A DNA stretch of 64,000 nucleotides from Macrosoma leucophasiata (GCA_036365455.1 JAWQUS010000023.1:9362001-9426000), one strand, 5' to 3'; shown: positions 37,000-48,731, numbered from the stretch's first letter. Numbers and translations: made by a program. The notes: generated by a model from the sequence alone, not told the origin.

Positions 37000-38383
37000 A
37001 CGATTATAGTTAGTCAAATCTAGGCCTCATAGATTTTAGTTGTTATAATATGCATAGCCGTTAGTCTCAACATAAAAAAATATGTTATGTATATGAAGAA
37101 ATGAAAATCAAAGATGAATACAAGTATTTTTATTAAACATCATAAACTGAATCGGAATCTCTTATCGTTTAAAATTGACTTACAATTTTTGTTTACTGTA
37201 AACCAGTGGTATAAAAATATTTTATATATCTACTTTTGTTTATTTCTCAAATAAATAAAGTTTTGTTGGCATATTTTGACTCTTATTTTACTTAAAATTA
37301 AGGTCTCATTATATCTATTTGATTAAAGCTAAATCATAAAAAATACGTTGTTGGTCTGTGGTGGACATTTTGTTCGTTCTGTACCGCGAAATGCCGAGCT
37401 GAGAAAACTCAGTCATGGAAACGACAATTAGTCTGAACAATCCAGACTTGTAAAATTAATATTTCGTCGTGACGTGTAACGTGCAGTGGGATGCACGTGA
37501 TAGTTGTGAGATAATTTTCACATGAAATGGATGGGATTCGGTAATGTTGTTTGTATTAGTTTTTTTTTCTTAAAAAATAGATCAGTCGAATAGTAGTAAT
37601 TAATTTTGGGTGCTCTTTCGATCGATTGGCTATCTTTTGTCTATGAATCTTTGCCCTATCTCCTAATAAATACTATACAGGATTACAGATTTCTAACGCA
37701 TAAATCGTCAAAGATGAGTTAGATACGTTAAGACTAACAACTTTTGTTCTATGACTTTTGCCAAAACGCAGTACATCATAACGCAGTACATGATAAGAAA
37801 TAAAATCGTTTCAAATGGGACTTCTATCGCCACGTTTCATTCGTTCCGCTGTAGCATAGGTCACCGCCACGCCTACCCACCACCAGCCGCGTCCTACGCC
37901 GCATCGACCCCTTTAGGTATAGCGTGATGTGTTTACTTAGACACTCAATGTGAAGTTAAGAAGTATTAGAACTGCAAATTCTATTTATTATTTTTTTATG
38001 GTAAAAAAAATTATTGAGTGAGAAAAAGTTGTAGAACAAAGTTGTAAGTCTTGATGAGCCAAAGCCTCGCTTTAAGAATAATGCGCTGGTTACCAGTAAC
38101 CCTGTATAGATATTAATCGTAGAAAAATTATATTCATAGTTAACTTTAAGTCTATAAAACCCTAAGGTCGGAGGGGTTCTAAAAATTGCCTGGTATTAAG
38201 TAGTCTTGATTCAGCACTACTGGACACCATCATGAATGTGTTTGCGAAAGCTTCGTTTTGATTGAGCATTAAGAATTTAAAAAGCGATAAAATCTCATCA
38301 TCGTTTCCATGACGTTTAGATTCAGGTTCACGAGTCCAGGATTGCCGGATCTAGAACGACTAACAATTCAACGTAGGTTCTGC
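37000..38383. other. Downstream flank of the TRIM-NHL gene
   Basis: No exon or repeat copy recognised. A GC-rich patch at 37830-37920 (CACCACCAGCCGCGTCCTAC) has no long open frame. Confidence 0.4.
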
Positions 38384-41300
38384 TTAAAAGAAGTTGACGC
38401 TATGATTTTTTGAGTCGCTAACTATAATATCCATTTGCTTGGTGACATGAATGCCGGAAATCCATCCGAATTTCCCAGATTCCGTTCCATATCTTCCAAA
38501 AACTCTGACTAATTGCCCGTTAGGTTTGAAAACTTGTACTCTACAATTACCGGAATCCCCAACTAGGATGAATCCCAACGAATCGATTGTTAGTACTTCA
38601 GGCTGTCTGAACTGCCCTTTCCTAGTGCCTAAAGACCCAAATTCTAGGATTTTCGACTTGTCATGTTTGTTGTACACTTTAACTCGGCGATTACCACTGT
38701 CTAGTATGATGACCCTATCGTTAGTGACGGCGACCGCAGTAGGCGCGTTTAGTTCGGTACAAATTATCTCCTTGGTCTCCCATACGCTGCTTGTATGCAT
38801 TGCTTGCTGTTTTATCGCAATACCCAGTATATCCACGACTTTTCCGTCTGGTTGGAGTATCTGAAAATATTATGCGAGTATTGTAGTAGCTATATCTCTG
38901 TAGCCCAGCTGTAAGCCTGAGTTACACCACGATATTTGTTAAGTTAAAGTTTTTGTAACATTTCACATCCTCCTCTAACTTTTTATTTTTTATTTCTTTA
39001 ACTTAGAGAAGGATGTGAATTGTTACAATAACCTTAACAAATATCGTGGTGCAACCCAGACTTAGTGTTCATGAATCGGGCTAGCATGTAGACCTTTGTG
39101 ATTTTAGTAATTTAAGAGTAGTTGTTTATTAATAAATATGTTCAACGACTCTATACTTGAAACTAATTTTCAGTGAACCACCCTTTTTCTTTTTTTAGCC
39201 AACTATAAGGTTGACTGGTTCAAAATGTTTCATAGCATTGAGTCCGCCAAATCTTGAAAAATTGGGGTCTACGTCTCTAAATCTACATAGTGATATAAAA
39301 AAATCCCTCTTGGGCTCCCACTTCTATGCAAAATATAGTTCTGTATAAAGATTCAAAGATCGAACGACGAATAGAAGCGATATTGAATTCTTAAAAGAAG
39401 ACTATAATTTAAACGGATGCTCGAATTTCACGAATGGATATATGTACCGCACATGGTTAATTCACGTTCCATATTCCACTAAGGGTGCTGCATATTAGCA
39501 GCCACCTTTTTCTATACCCCCACACGCATTACATTTCTTCTATACGTAACGCCTATATCTTCGATGGGACAGGCAGAGGTAAATGCATGCATTAAATCAT
39601 ACATGCAAACACCCACTATACGCTAGTTGCGTTTTGTCACTGTGAGACCCAGTAAGCAAGTTATTCACATATCCGGGTACACAAAATGGTAAAATCACAA
39701 CAGCGACTGCACAGTATTTGCTTGTTACCACTACACTAAGAGTCTTTTTAATTTTTTAAATAATAATAAAAGGTGAGAATTACCTGGACTCGGTCGTTGC
39801 CTGTGTCCACAACATATATGTGATGCTGCGCGTTATCTGTCACGATGCCTTCTGGAGATCTGAACATGCCGCCACGACTGCCCTTCTGGCCAATGGATCT
39901 CAGGTATTCACCGTCTTTAGAAAACACGTGGATACAGTGCTTCCATTTATCTAAAATGAAAATAAGCATTTTGCTACAAAACAAAACCAACAATATGGGA
40001 AGTTTAAGTAGCGTAATAGCCTAACTAAGCTGTTTATGCTCTATTGTAATTCAATCCGGTAAGGATCCAACCCGGTGGTTAGCCCCACATTTCTGGGGTA
40101 TATTTTGGCTACGTAAATGTATTTCTCAAAATTCTTCGTGGACACTAAATCCACTAATCTGTGAAGTGAATATTACACACATAGAGCAACACCGGAGGGG
40201 AAAGCCTGCATATACCTGTCGCCCCCCTATACCTGTCGCCTAGATGTGTAAATGTGTGCGTGAAATTGTTTCTGTATTTTATTTAAGTCAAGGTGTGATT
40301 TTCGTAGTAATAGACGATTTTTGTAGTGTGCGTGTGTGTTGCACGCATTTCCCCCCGCAAAGAATGACAGACTGTTTTGCATCGGTAATAATCGCTATGG
40401 CTACTCCCCTCCAGTCCACCGCGGCCGGTGGCCCGTGTAGCTCTATGATTAAACATATACCACCTCATCACGATATTTATTACACACAGCACGGACACAG
40501 CATCTCTTCAGAAATCCGTGTGATGATCTTGGCTTGGGTACGTTCCACCACCAGCACGCTTGTAACTTCCGACATGTCGCCATCTCTTGGATATCCGCGC
40601 GATATACGATTTTCATGATATGAAAAGGTACTTTGAATAAGTTACCTTTAATGTAACTTTCGGCCAGTTCTTTTGCAGGGTGGAGAATATTTTCTCGAGA
40701 GTGCTAGATGACAAACTGAGCTAAGGTATTGTAATATTAAATTTTTATTATTCGCGATTACACATGCGAGTGAACTTTAAAAATTCAAGAAAAAATATAG
40801 AACTAGATTGCAATACATATCGCACCACCTTTCTAATCTTATATGAATGACCCCTTTTTTATTATTTATATGTAAAGCACAACTAAGAAATTAAGCCCAA
40901 AGTGCCACGTCCAGTCCGTCTCCATCGTTCAACGTCCCCAGAATACTGGCTACAATATAGAAAAAATATAGAAAAAAATGACTTCGGGCAGGAATCGAAC
41001 CTGCTACTTCGGGATAACCAGTCCAGCCGCTTTACCACTGAGCTACCGAAGTCCCACACCGATATGTTAAAATTTGTCTTATTTTATTTTTAATTGATTT
41101 AGGGTCGGTGAACGACATCCGTTATGAGCTTAAGTATAATAATGGCAACCCATAATATACGTCCCACTGCTGGGCACGAGTCTCTCCCCATTGGGGGGAG
41201 GCCTGGAGCTTACTCTACCACGCTGCTCCAATGCGGATTGGTGGAGGTGGGTGGGTTAGTGGCCAACCCACTGTCGGATGTTTTCAAACCGCCCATAAGG

Positions 41301-44300
41301 CCTCCGACAAGGTTTAACGACTGCTATCCATCGATAGCAACCGGGACCGACGGCTTAACGTGCCCTCCGAAGCACGGAAACGCGCATTTAATTTGCCACT
41401 AGCGGTCACCCATCACACTACCCGACCGCGCCCGTAGTGCTTAACCGAGCAGATCGCTTAGGATCTACACCAGCCGCTGGGCCATGCGCGCTTAAGTATG
41501 TTTATCCCAAATAACCTGCGAGTGATACATAACAAACTTAGCTATGTTCACTCCACCCCAACTTACCAGTAACGTAGATTTCTCCCAAACTCTTCATGAA
41601 AGCTATATGCACGGGACACAGCATCTCTTCACAAGAAAACCGCGTGATGATCTTGGCTTGGGTACGTTCCACCACCAGCACGCTGTGGCTGTCCATGCCG
41701 CAGATGTATAGGTGGTTGTTCCACGGGCTAACGCTGACGCCACAGGGACGCGATGTCTTGCGCCATACGTAGTGAGGTATAAAGTTGCGTGCTCTGCGGT
41801 TTTTTGGGAGAAAAAGGTTTTAGAGCGAGATACACAGACCGCATTTTTAAAATACGCGGTGTGAGGCTGTGAGTGTAATCACAGCCCCACAGTAGGTATA
41901 AATCTGTGTCATGAGTGCCGTTGTACACATACAACACATACACAAACACCCAGACCCGAAACAAATATCTGTAGGCCATACAAACATTTGTCACGGTGCG
42001 GGACGAACCCACGACCCTCCAAATCAAACGGTCATCTCACACCGCTGGACTAACCGGGTCGTCAATTAAATGCAACGTTTAATGTTTATTTTGTTTCAAT
42101 AATGTATCCAATTTTTGGGACGTTGGGAAGTACAACTTTACTCTAAAGAGTAACTTTGGGTTGCGTCAAGTTACTATAGCAACTATAATTATTTTTATAT
42201 TATTTCGCATTAACACATGCTTGTGAAATATATTTTATTTTAAAGAAAAATGGAAAGAAAAATTTGACTTCAGGCGAGACTCGAACTCGCGGCCTGGGAA
42301 CTGGGAATCTAGTCCAGCTGAACTAGATTTTCTTTCCATTTTTCTTTAAAATAAAATATATTTCGCAACCATAATTACAAACATTTGAATGTAGGTATCT
42401 GTAGCGGCAGAGTTAACCCTTCGGAGTCTGAATGAGTTGTAGTACTTATCAAATAAGTTCCCGGTGATCCAAAACCATTGCAAATTAGGTATACTTTATC
42501 ACTACACAAATAAGACACAAAACCACGTGATCTACCTGATATTTCTTCGATCATCACTCCACCTGAAAGACGTCCATTGCTCGACAAATCCTTGACCAAA
42601 GACGGCCACAACAGTGTTGTGCGTCATTAGGCGAGAATATGCCATAATCATCACGCTTGGTAGGCGGATTGGCGATCCCAGTGGCGGTCGTTTTATCACG
42701 GGACACCGCTGTCCACGGTATTATATTTACCGTCCGATTGGAATGGTTAGACCGCCATTTTTCGGTTGACTGACTGCACTAGTGGAAGAATTCTCCAGGA
42801 CTAAAGGGCAATGGGGTGAGGAATGTTGTAAGTTAGTGGTACCTGTAGTGCAAGACAAGTGTGTCTTCACTCTCCAAAGGATTGTTCTGTTTAGCTGCTT
42901 CAGGCAACGGCTCATCAGACTCCGCATCCACGGGCGTCGACAGGCCTGACTCGATCCGGAAATTCTCCTTATCGAACACGAAACTGTCCACATCCCATTT
43001 TGATACGTCCGATAGCAGTTGCAACGTGTTTTGGTGCAAGTTTATGAATGTTGTTACCTGGGAACACAATGCTATCTTGTTTTATAATTTTTAGATAACG
43101 TTTTCAGTGTTTACGAAAGAGATTCTAGAACGTAGGCACTCTCATTAAAGTTGTGTGGTTGATTAATAATATACGTTTGTACGGAGATGAACAAGCTGTA
43201 CATAATTTATCATCATAAATTCAGTTGAAAGACATCCACTACTGGATAGAAGCCTAAAGAGATATGCCATCATCGTCACACCTGGTACGCGGATAGGCCA
43301 CCGCCATAGTAATAATGGCTGTCTGACCGCCATTGTTCGACAAACTACTTCGCTAATTATTCGTTTAAACATATTCAGGTCTGTTTTGACCTTTAGTGGG
43401 TAAATATTTACACAATTGAAAAGCAACGAGTTCGAGGAATCTTATTAAAATGATGATTTATTACCTACTACTTCTTGTGACTTACACAAGATAAGTACAG
43501 GAACATAGTAAGGGTAAGTAAGTACCTAATAAAGTAGGTACCTGACTACCATGCCACATTTATTAGGTCTAACGTTCTATTTTACTTACATGGCATGTGG
43601 GTAAATTATGACGTAGCAGGTACAGATATACCTACTTAGTTGTTTTTAAATATTTTTTTCGCATTAACACATGCGAGTGAAATACAGGTATGGTACAGTG
43701 CAGGAGCGCGAGGGCGTAGGTACTACTAGGTACCACCGCATTACCTAATTTATCTGCCGCTAAATGGTAGTGTTCAGTACTATCGTGTTCCGGTTAGATG
43801 GTAATGTATGGCCCCGTAATAACGATCACAGAGACATGAGAATTTAGGTCTTAGAGGTGGCAACGCATCCGCATTTTGACCTCTGGTTTTTGTGTAGTTG
43901 TCTATAGGCTGCAGTCATCACTCAAAATCAATGTGAGCTGCATGATTGTTTCCACCTTCCATAGGTAAAAAAAAACACTATGAATAAAATTGTAACTACG
44001 TAGGTAAGTAGGCACTTCATGCGATGGTAATCAAAGCTATACCTATTTGATTGATTTTAGACGAGCAGATTGCCCGTTCCTACCCCAAAACATTCACGAA
44101 CTCGGTAGCTGGACAATAATAATTTGCGGTTACCTAATCTTAATTAAATCAAGCCACAACTAAAACATCTGTGATGTTAATCTCCCAGATACTTTGGCAA
44201 AGATTTATTTTGATTATCGAGATAAAACATCATAGGTACCTAACTACGTTGATAAAAGTGTTCACCGATTTCAGCCCCAGGCTTCATTAATTTATTCTCT

Positions 44301-47300
44301 TAGGTAAATATTAAATACATACATTTTGGCACATGCTTTTTTTGTTGAAAAGAAAAGTAGCATGGAATGAAAGTATCCTTACATTTCCTGGTTTTCTAAT
44401 TTAATTTTGCATTCTACAGGCGTAGGATACGTGTATCCAGTGGCGAATTTCCAAATCGAAATTTTGGGTGAGGTGGGCTTGACACAATATTTAAGCACTT
44501 TAGTGATTTGTGTGATGGAATTGAGCCCCCATAGCATGATAGTTTTCCTATGATTGGTTAAAACGACAGTGTGTGATGGCTCAAGATTCTGGAACTGGCA
44601 GACAATACCAACACCACTAACCTGATCAGTGGGGTGATAATCCGCGTTCATAGCCTGTGTCGCGACACGTCTCGCTTCATCCAAGGACGTCTGAAGAGCC
44701 AGCGCTGATATGGCGCCAGTCTTCTGCAACTCTTCAGCTTCTCGCAACAAATCTATTTTAGCATCGAGAATTGCATTAATCTTTTCGTCTGCTACTACAT
44801 TTATTTGATCGATTATGTGTTCACAGCGATCCTGCAAAGGACATACATAACTGATGGTGGCTTTAATGGCGGATCTCGAGGGCAAAGTCTAGTCTATAGA
44901 CTAGACTAGACTATAGTCTAGTCTAATCTATTTGTCGACAAATGGCAGTGTTGAGTGCTATCGTGGTAACTGGTATGGTCCAGTGAATTCCAGGACAAAG
45001 GCTAATCATCTTATGTGTTATGACTCTGTGCCGGAAATTACAGGGCCGGACCGGCCACCTGACCGGAACACGACAGTGCTGAACACTACCATTTAGCGGC
45101 AAGTATATTAGGTAATGCGGTGGTGCTTATGCCCGCGAGCTCCGTCACTGGAGCTCTACCACCAGTAAAAACACCGGCAAATATTTCAATACTCAGTCTG
45201 TCCGTCTCTTCATTCATCTAAATCATTTCCATAAAAGATTTTAGACACTTGAACAACATTCTATCGTACCTACTCAGAGTTAAAAAAATACTCGGTAGGT
45301 ACCTTTATTTTTGGATTCGTCTCACCTTGCACTTGGATAAGAATTTATTCAGTTTATTCATTTATTTCATATAATTAGGCTCCTGGAGAGCACTTTTACA
45401 TCGTCATTTTTTTTTAAACTAACCTAGAGTGAATATCCACTAATAATAATCAAAAACACATAATAAATTAAATTGACACTGAACAATTTTGTATAATATG
45501 GAAAGCATCAATTATTTACAAATTCCTCCATTTCCCCATTTCAAAAGAAACTGAGAAAGAATGAATTTGGTCGTCATAATAAAGGTTATTCACTTGGCAG
45601 AATTCCAAGGGCAGTCAATACTGAGAAGAACTCCTCAATACTGAGAATCTTACAGACATAACTGCGGTAGTTTTATGACAGTCCATAAAATTAGTTTCTA
45701 TAGTAATTTAATTGGTCATTACCTTATAATGTTCGCTTTTATGGTCCAATCGATTTGCGGCGGAGTCGAGTTGCTTTAAGACAGATCCCAATTGTGTTCG
45801 CATGTCTTCCAAGTGTTGTGCCCAGCATACGCCGCAGAAATTCTGTGTGCACATTAAAAATAATTATTTCAAATAATTGTCCGATAATTACAGAGCCGTA
45901 CATTATCACCTGAAGCCCGCGAGGTCCGTCACTGGAGCTCTACCTCTAGTACTATTTGCGAGTATTATTTATATTTTTAACTGGTGGTAGAGCTCCATTG
46001 ACGGATCTCGGGGGCGTAAGTACCACCGTTACTTAATGTACTTCCCGCTAAATGGCAGTGTTCAGCACTATCGTGTTCCGGTCGGTGGTAATGTACGGCC
46101 CAGTAATTTCCGGTACAAGGGCATACACCTTAGGCCTGGGGGAGGGGGTGTTCTTAGAGAAATCTACATAAAATAAAAGGTGAGGTGTAGGTGCTCCTCC
46201 TGATTAGCGAAGTTTCAGGTTACGCCTTTGTATTTATTCATAATAGCCCGGCAGAAGGTAAGTCACCTATAGAAGAGTGAAAAAGAGCAACTTGGATCAA
46301 GGGTGAACAATGCTGATCTGAGACCCCTCTCCCTCAGACGTAGGTTGGTATTATTAATGAGATTTGCTGTATATTGAGTTACGTTTTAATCTTTAAGAGA
46401 AGAAGGTTCACAGTTTATTATAGGATTCTCGATTTCAGTCACATATAAAAGTCCAACCATACGTACCAATTTACAATGTTGACAGAAAGTAACATCCGAG
46501 CAATCGCACATAGCCCGACAGTGGGTACATCTTACTCCGCCCGCAAACAAATCTACGCTCTGCGATCCCCCTGGCGAGATCGGAGGTGTTTCGGGTTGCG
46601 TCTTTGTACTCACTCCAACCATTTGCAATAGAGTGTCTATGTATAAATTGGAAGGCAACCGTTCCACGTAGTCGTCGTCATATATTTGAATTCTGGTTCG
46701 GCATATTGGACAATCTATTATTGGGAGATCTGTAACCAGACAAATTATTGTTGATATTAGAATTAAAATTTAGAAAAATTTGGAAGGTATTTTGTAATAG
46801 GTGTCGCATCCTAGGGGCCGTTCAAGTATTACGTGAGCACTATGGGGGGGCGGGGGGGTCTTTGCTCTGCTTATTTTGGATGACATGGGGGGTAGGGGAG
46901 TCTAGATGATGATTACGTCATCGGTAGTTATTTACTTATTACATCAGTAAAATCTAATCTCTATCCTAAATCTATTTTCTTATTTTAAAAAAAAAACAAA
47001 ACATTAATTGAAAAATGTTTACGTAAGCATGGGGGCGGGGGGTAAGAGCTTTGCTTACTTTTGCTGACAAGGGGGATGGGGGGGGGGTAAAGAATTGTAA
47101 TAAATCTGCTTACGTAATACTTGAACGGCCCCCTAAGAAAACCATAATCTTTTGTATGAAGCCTGCAATTCTAGTCGTATTCGACAATTCTAGCCGTTTT
47201 CGATCTATGGTGAAAGAAATGTAGATCACCCTAAGATTTCTATTGCTTACACCGCATTGCGTGACAATGCAAGTTCGTCAAAGGCAGGTTCGAATTCTGG

Positions 47301-47858
47301 TCACAGATCTGCATTAAAACAAACTATTCCGTTATTGACTGAGTGATTGCTAGGCATCCAAAGTGTGAGATTCACAGACCGCACTACGACTTTACTTTGA
47401 GCAAAGTACGCTTAGAACTGTCAAAACTCATACATTTCTGACAGTTCTAAGCATACTTTGCTCAAAGTAAAGTCGTAGTGCGGTCTGCGAATCGCGCCCT
47501 TAGAGTGTATGGACTCTTAATTATTTCAGATTTCAGCTTTCTACGTTTAGTATTCTTCTTACTTAGTTATGCGCGTTAGACTGGATTTGGAGAGTTCTAG
47601 GTAGGTACTAGAACTCTTCGATAGAGGTCTGTTTCTAGATTTGCGATCTTAATTATCCCCTAATTACATCTATATATAGTTCAAATTAATATAAAGTGAT
47701 AGCAAAATAACTGTGATGAAATTACCTGCTATGTAAGTGGTAAGACACTCCGAACAGAATGTGTGTTGACAGGGCAACATCTTGGGGTTGCTCAGCACGT
47801 CCAGACACAGTGCGCATTGCACCAGCTCTTTGATGCCACCCGTTGATAACCTGCTCAT
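38384..47858 (-). CDS. TRIM-NHL protein (RING, B-box, coiled coil, six NHL blades; nhl-1-like)
   Basis: Eight minus-strand exons join in frame: 47858 (or acceptor at 47850)-47726, 46729-46467, 45842-45723, 44831-44622, 43057-42843, 41793-41567, 39950-39784 and 38860-38384 (TAA). From the local ATG the product is 603 aa; with the proposed 5' exon it is 669 aa. Domain order: C3HC4 RING (CALC, MLPCQHTFCSEC, DCPICR), a B-box-type zinc site (RCTHCRAMCDCSDVTFCQHC), a helical coiled coil (EDMRTQLGSVLKQLDSAANR and the whole 44622-44831 exon), and then six NHL blades with the D-[SK]-x-N-x-x-[VI] signature (VDTGNDRVQ, LDSGNRRVKVY, GDSGNCRVQVF, SDSKNHSV). Family members are E3 ubiquitin ligases or RNA-binding regulators. 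The protein stops in the last strand of the sixth blade, a normal end for the family. I cannot decide between nhl-1, mei-P26 and TRIM32/thin orthology. Confidence 0.9.
38912..39066. mobile_element. Fold-back MITE (CCTGGGTTGCACCACG type)
   Basis: Ends TAAGCCTGAGTTACACCACG and, inverted, CGTGGTGCAACCCAGACTTA, with inner arms TAACATTTCACATCCT / AGGATGTGAATTGTTA. A relative is at 63173-63366. In the last TRIM-NHL intron. Confidence 0.7.
39545..39720 (-). mobile_element. Decayed SINE, family B
   Basis: The left part matches the SINE tail (TACGTAACGCCTATATCTTC, GGCAGAGGTAAATGCATGCA, CATGCAAACACCCAC); the tRNA head is nearly lost. Confidence 0.5.
40491..40560 (-). pseudogene. Decayed partial copy of the TRIM-NHL exon 41567-41793
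   Basis: 70 bases match 41611-41684 of the first NHL exon. The last 41 bases (ending CACCACCAGCACGCT) are identical; a 4-base deletion and a few substitutions lie in the rest. No splice sites are retained. It lies in the intron just downstream of its source exon, same orientation. Confidence 0.8.
40745..41130 (-). repeat. Repeat carrying a well-formed tRNA-like unit
   Basis: Outer ends are the TTCGCGATTACACATGCGAG terminus (40748) and, on the right, the leader shared with 22695-22772 (minus strand reading ACGGATGTCGTTCACC). The tRNA-like core is described separately. Confidence 0.55.
40981..41052 (-). tRNA. tRNA-like cloverleaf (anticodon position GGT), probably repeat-derived
   Basis: The minus strand folds as a 72-nt tRNA: acceptor ACTTCGG/CCGAAGT (7 of 7 pairs), D arm with AGTGGTA loop (3 of 4 pairs), anticodon stem CTGGA/TCCCG (4 of 5) with loop CTGGTTA, variable AAGTA, and T arm GCAGG-TTCGATT-CCTGC (5 of 5). 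Both Pol III boxes are good, and a run of seven T follows three bases after the end (CATTTTTTT). Because its flanks repeat at 22695-22870, it is more likely the head of a SINE-like repeat than a working tRNA-Thr gene. Confidence 0.4.
41135..41505 (+). repeat. Family-F repeat, longest copy
   Basis: TAATGGCAACCCATAATATA, GGGCACGAGTCTCTCCCC, GGTTTAACGACTGCTATCCA, GCGCATTTAATTTGCCACTA, CGGTCACCCATCACACTACC, CGTAGTGCTTAACCGAGCAG and GCCGCTGGGCCATGCGCGCT. It ends about 60 bp from the TRIM-NHL donor at 41567. Confidence 0.65.
41811..42065 (-). mobile_element. tRNA-like SINE of family G
   Basis: Minus strand: TTGACGACCCGGTTAGTCCA, GCGGTGTGAGATGACC, a B-box-like GGGTTCGTCCCGCACC, TGGCCTACAGATATTTGTTT, GGGTCTGGGTGTTTGTGTAT and CTGTGATTACACTCACAG, ending next to a scrap of the family-C MITE (CGGTCTGTGTATCTCGCTC). 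The element ends about 20-30 bp upstream of the splice acceptor of exon 41793-41567. Confidence 0.6.
42196..42370. repeat. Fold-back element enclosing a tRNA-like remnant
   Basis: CGCATTAACACATGCTTGTG / AAATATATTTTATTTTAAAG on the left meets the inverted TTTCTTTAAAATAAAATATA / TTTCGC on the right. Inside is GACTTCAGGCGAGACTCGAA / CTCGCGGCC (minus-strand B box) and part of the anticodon arm. Confidence 0.6.
42640..42830 (+). repeat. Family-E repeat copies
   Basis: GGCGGATTGGCGATCCCAGT, GGTCGTTTTATCACGGGACA, CGATTGGAATGGTTAGACCG and GTTGACTGACTGCACTAG match 57765-57935. A related diverged unit is at 43190-43350 (TGCCATCATCGTCACACCTG, CTGTCTGACCGCCATTGTTC). The copy ends about 13 bp from the donor of exon 43057-42843. 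Confidence 0.55.
43690..43975 (-). repeat. Family-A repeat copy
   Basis: AGGGCGTAGGTACTACTAGG ... AAATGGTAGTGTTCAGTACT ... GGCAACGCATCCGCATTTTG ... GGCTGCAGTCATCACTCAAA; nearly full length. Confidence 0.7.
44890..45180 (+). repeat. Family-A repeat copy, 5' part replaced
   Basis: The right part, GGAAATTACAGGGCCGGACC to TCTACCACCAGTAAAAACAC, is preceded by a rearranged minus-orientation scrap and a short TAGTCTAGTCTATAG palindrome at 44890-44930. Confidence 0.6.
45880..46140 (-). repeat. Family-A repeat, two facing fragments
   Basis: 45890-45955 is plus-oriented (ACAGAGCCGTACATTATCAC, GTCACTGGAGCTCTACCTC); 45985-46135 is minus-oriented (TGGTGGTAGAGCTCCATTGA, GGTGGTAATGTACGGCCCAG). Confidence 0.6.
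46814..47132. mobile_element. MITE of the GGGGCCGT-type with CTA target duplication
   Basis: GGGGCCGTTCAAGTATTACG and its inverted end (CGTAATACTTGAACGGCCCC), flanked by CTA at 46811-46813 and 47133-47135. Internal G-runs (GGGGGGGCGGGGGGG) sit near both ends. In the first TRIM-NHL intron after the RING exon. Confidence 0.75.
47363..47500. mobile_element. Family-C palindromic MITE
   Basis: GTGTGAGATTCACAGACCGC faces GCGGTCTGCGAATCGCGC; the arms are almost perfectly complementary around AAACTCATACATTTCTG. Confidence 0.75.
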
Positions 47859-48159
47859 AATTCCATATTAAGTAGGTATTATTCATACATTTAGTATTGT
47901 ACTGTAAACTGAAATCTATTGTATTATTAGTAAGGGATCATAATCTGATGTCAAGTCACGTCAATAATCAGAAAATCGCAAGATTTAGATAAGCAAGAAA
48001 TCGATTATTTAAATCGATCCTTAGTACTGGATCCAGTGAATTGATACTATACATTAGTAACATCGAGGTTCGAACATATTTTTGATAGACAATACATCCA
48101 AGACGTATTATATGCGCGGAGATGTCTATAGTGTAGGTATATTATGTGGGTATGTATGT

Positions 48160-48731
48160 ACAGTATCCAACAAGAAATATTGCACATCGACTTCAGGAAG
48201 GAGACTTCGGCTTATACCGGTACTGATACTATCGGCTATAACGCTCTACAGACCCGACGTCTGTAGAGCGTTATCTTTTTCGCACCTTACCTATATAAGA
48301 TGTTTGTCTACCATTTTGATCAAGTTTTGACCAATACCGGACTATCAGTGTCTACGTAGGCACTTTCATAGGCTCGTAACTTCACTCCTGTAATCCCCGA
48401 AAGGGTAGGCAGAGGTAAATGCATGCATTCAAGCATGCATGCAAACACCCACGACATGCCGGTTACGTTTTGGCCCATATAACAAACCGAACGGTGGCGA
48501 ACCTGCTGCCATCTTCGGGCACATTATGAAACTCCGAGGTACTGAGAAACTACCAGATAGTGGAAAAATCCCAATAGAACCAGAGATAAAGGATTTTAAA
48601 CCGTTATCTCTGATAGCCCCCGACCCGGGACTCGAACCCAGGACCTCCAGCGTAACAGCAGTGGCCTGCTACCACTACGCTATTGAGGCAGTTAATAGGC
48701 TCAATTTGCAATATTTTTTGATGACTACTGT
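48160..48731. mobile_element. Family-D fold-back MITE split by a SINE
   Basis: Left end ACAGTATCCAACAAGAAATA / TTGCACATCGACTT at 48160; the right end resumes after the SINE with CTCAATTTGCAATATTTTTT and ACTACTGTA. The arms contain GACGTCTGTAGAGCGTTATC. Confidence 0.65.
48368..48702 (-). mobile_element. tRNA-derived SINE, family B, with 8-bp TSD, nested
   Basis: Body 48376-48694, flanked by ATAGGCTC at 48368-48375 and 48695-48702, all within the family-D element. Minus strand: CTGCCTCAATAGCGTAGTGG, GGTTCGAGTCCCGGGTCGGG. It carries a small insertion (CAAACCGAACGG) in the tail. Confidence 0.88.

Noticed and set aside
40244..40618. 124-codon plus-strand ORF
   Set aside because: It runs antisense across the decayed copy of the TRIM-NHL exon; the similarity is on the minus strand.
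42375..43069. Extra exons of the TRIM-NHL gene at 42375-42611 or 42727-42993
   Set aside because: The flanking exons 43057-42843 and 41793-41567 join in phase and with the expected family sequence; the other frames are repeat-derived or shadows.
46840..47100. G-quadruplex regulatory region from the G-runs
   Set aside because: The G-runs are internal parts of a MITE with clear ends and TSD; no reason to infer a function.
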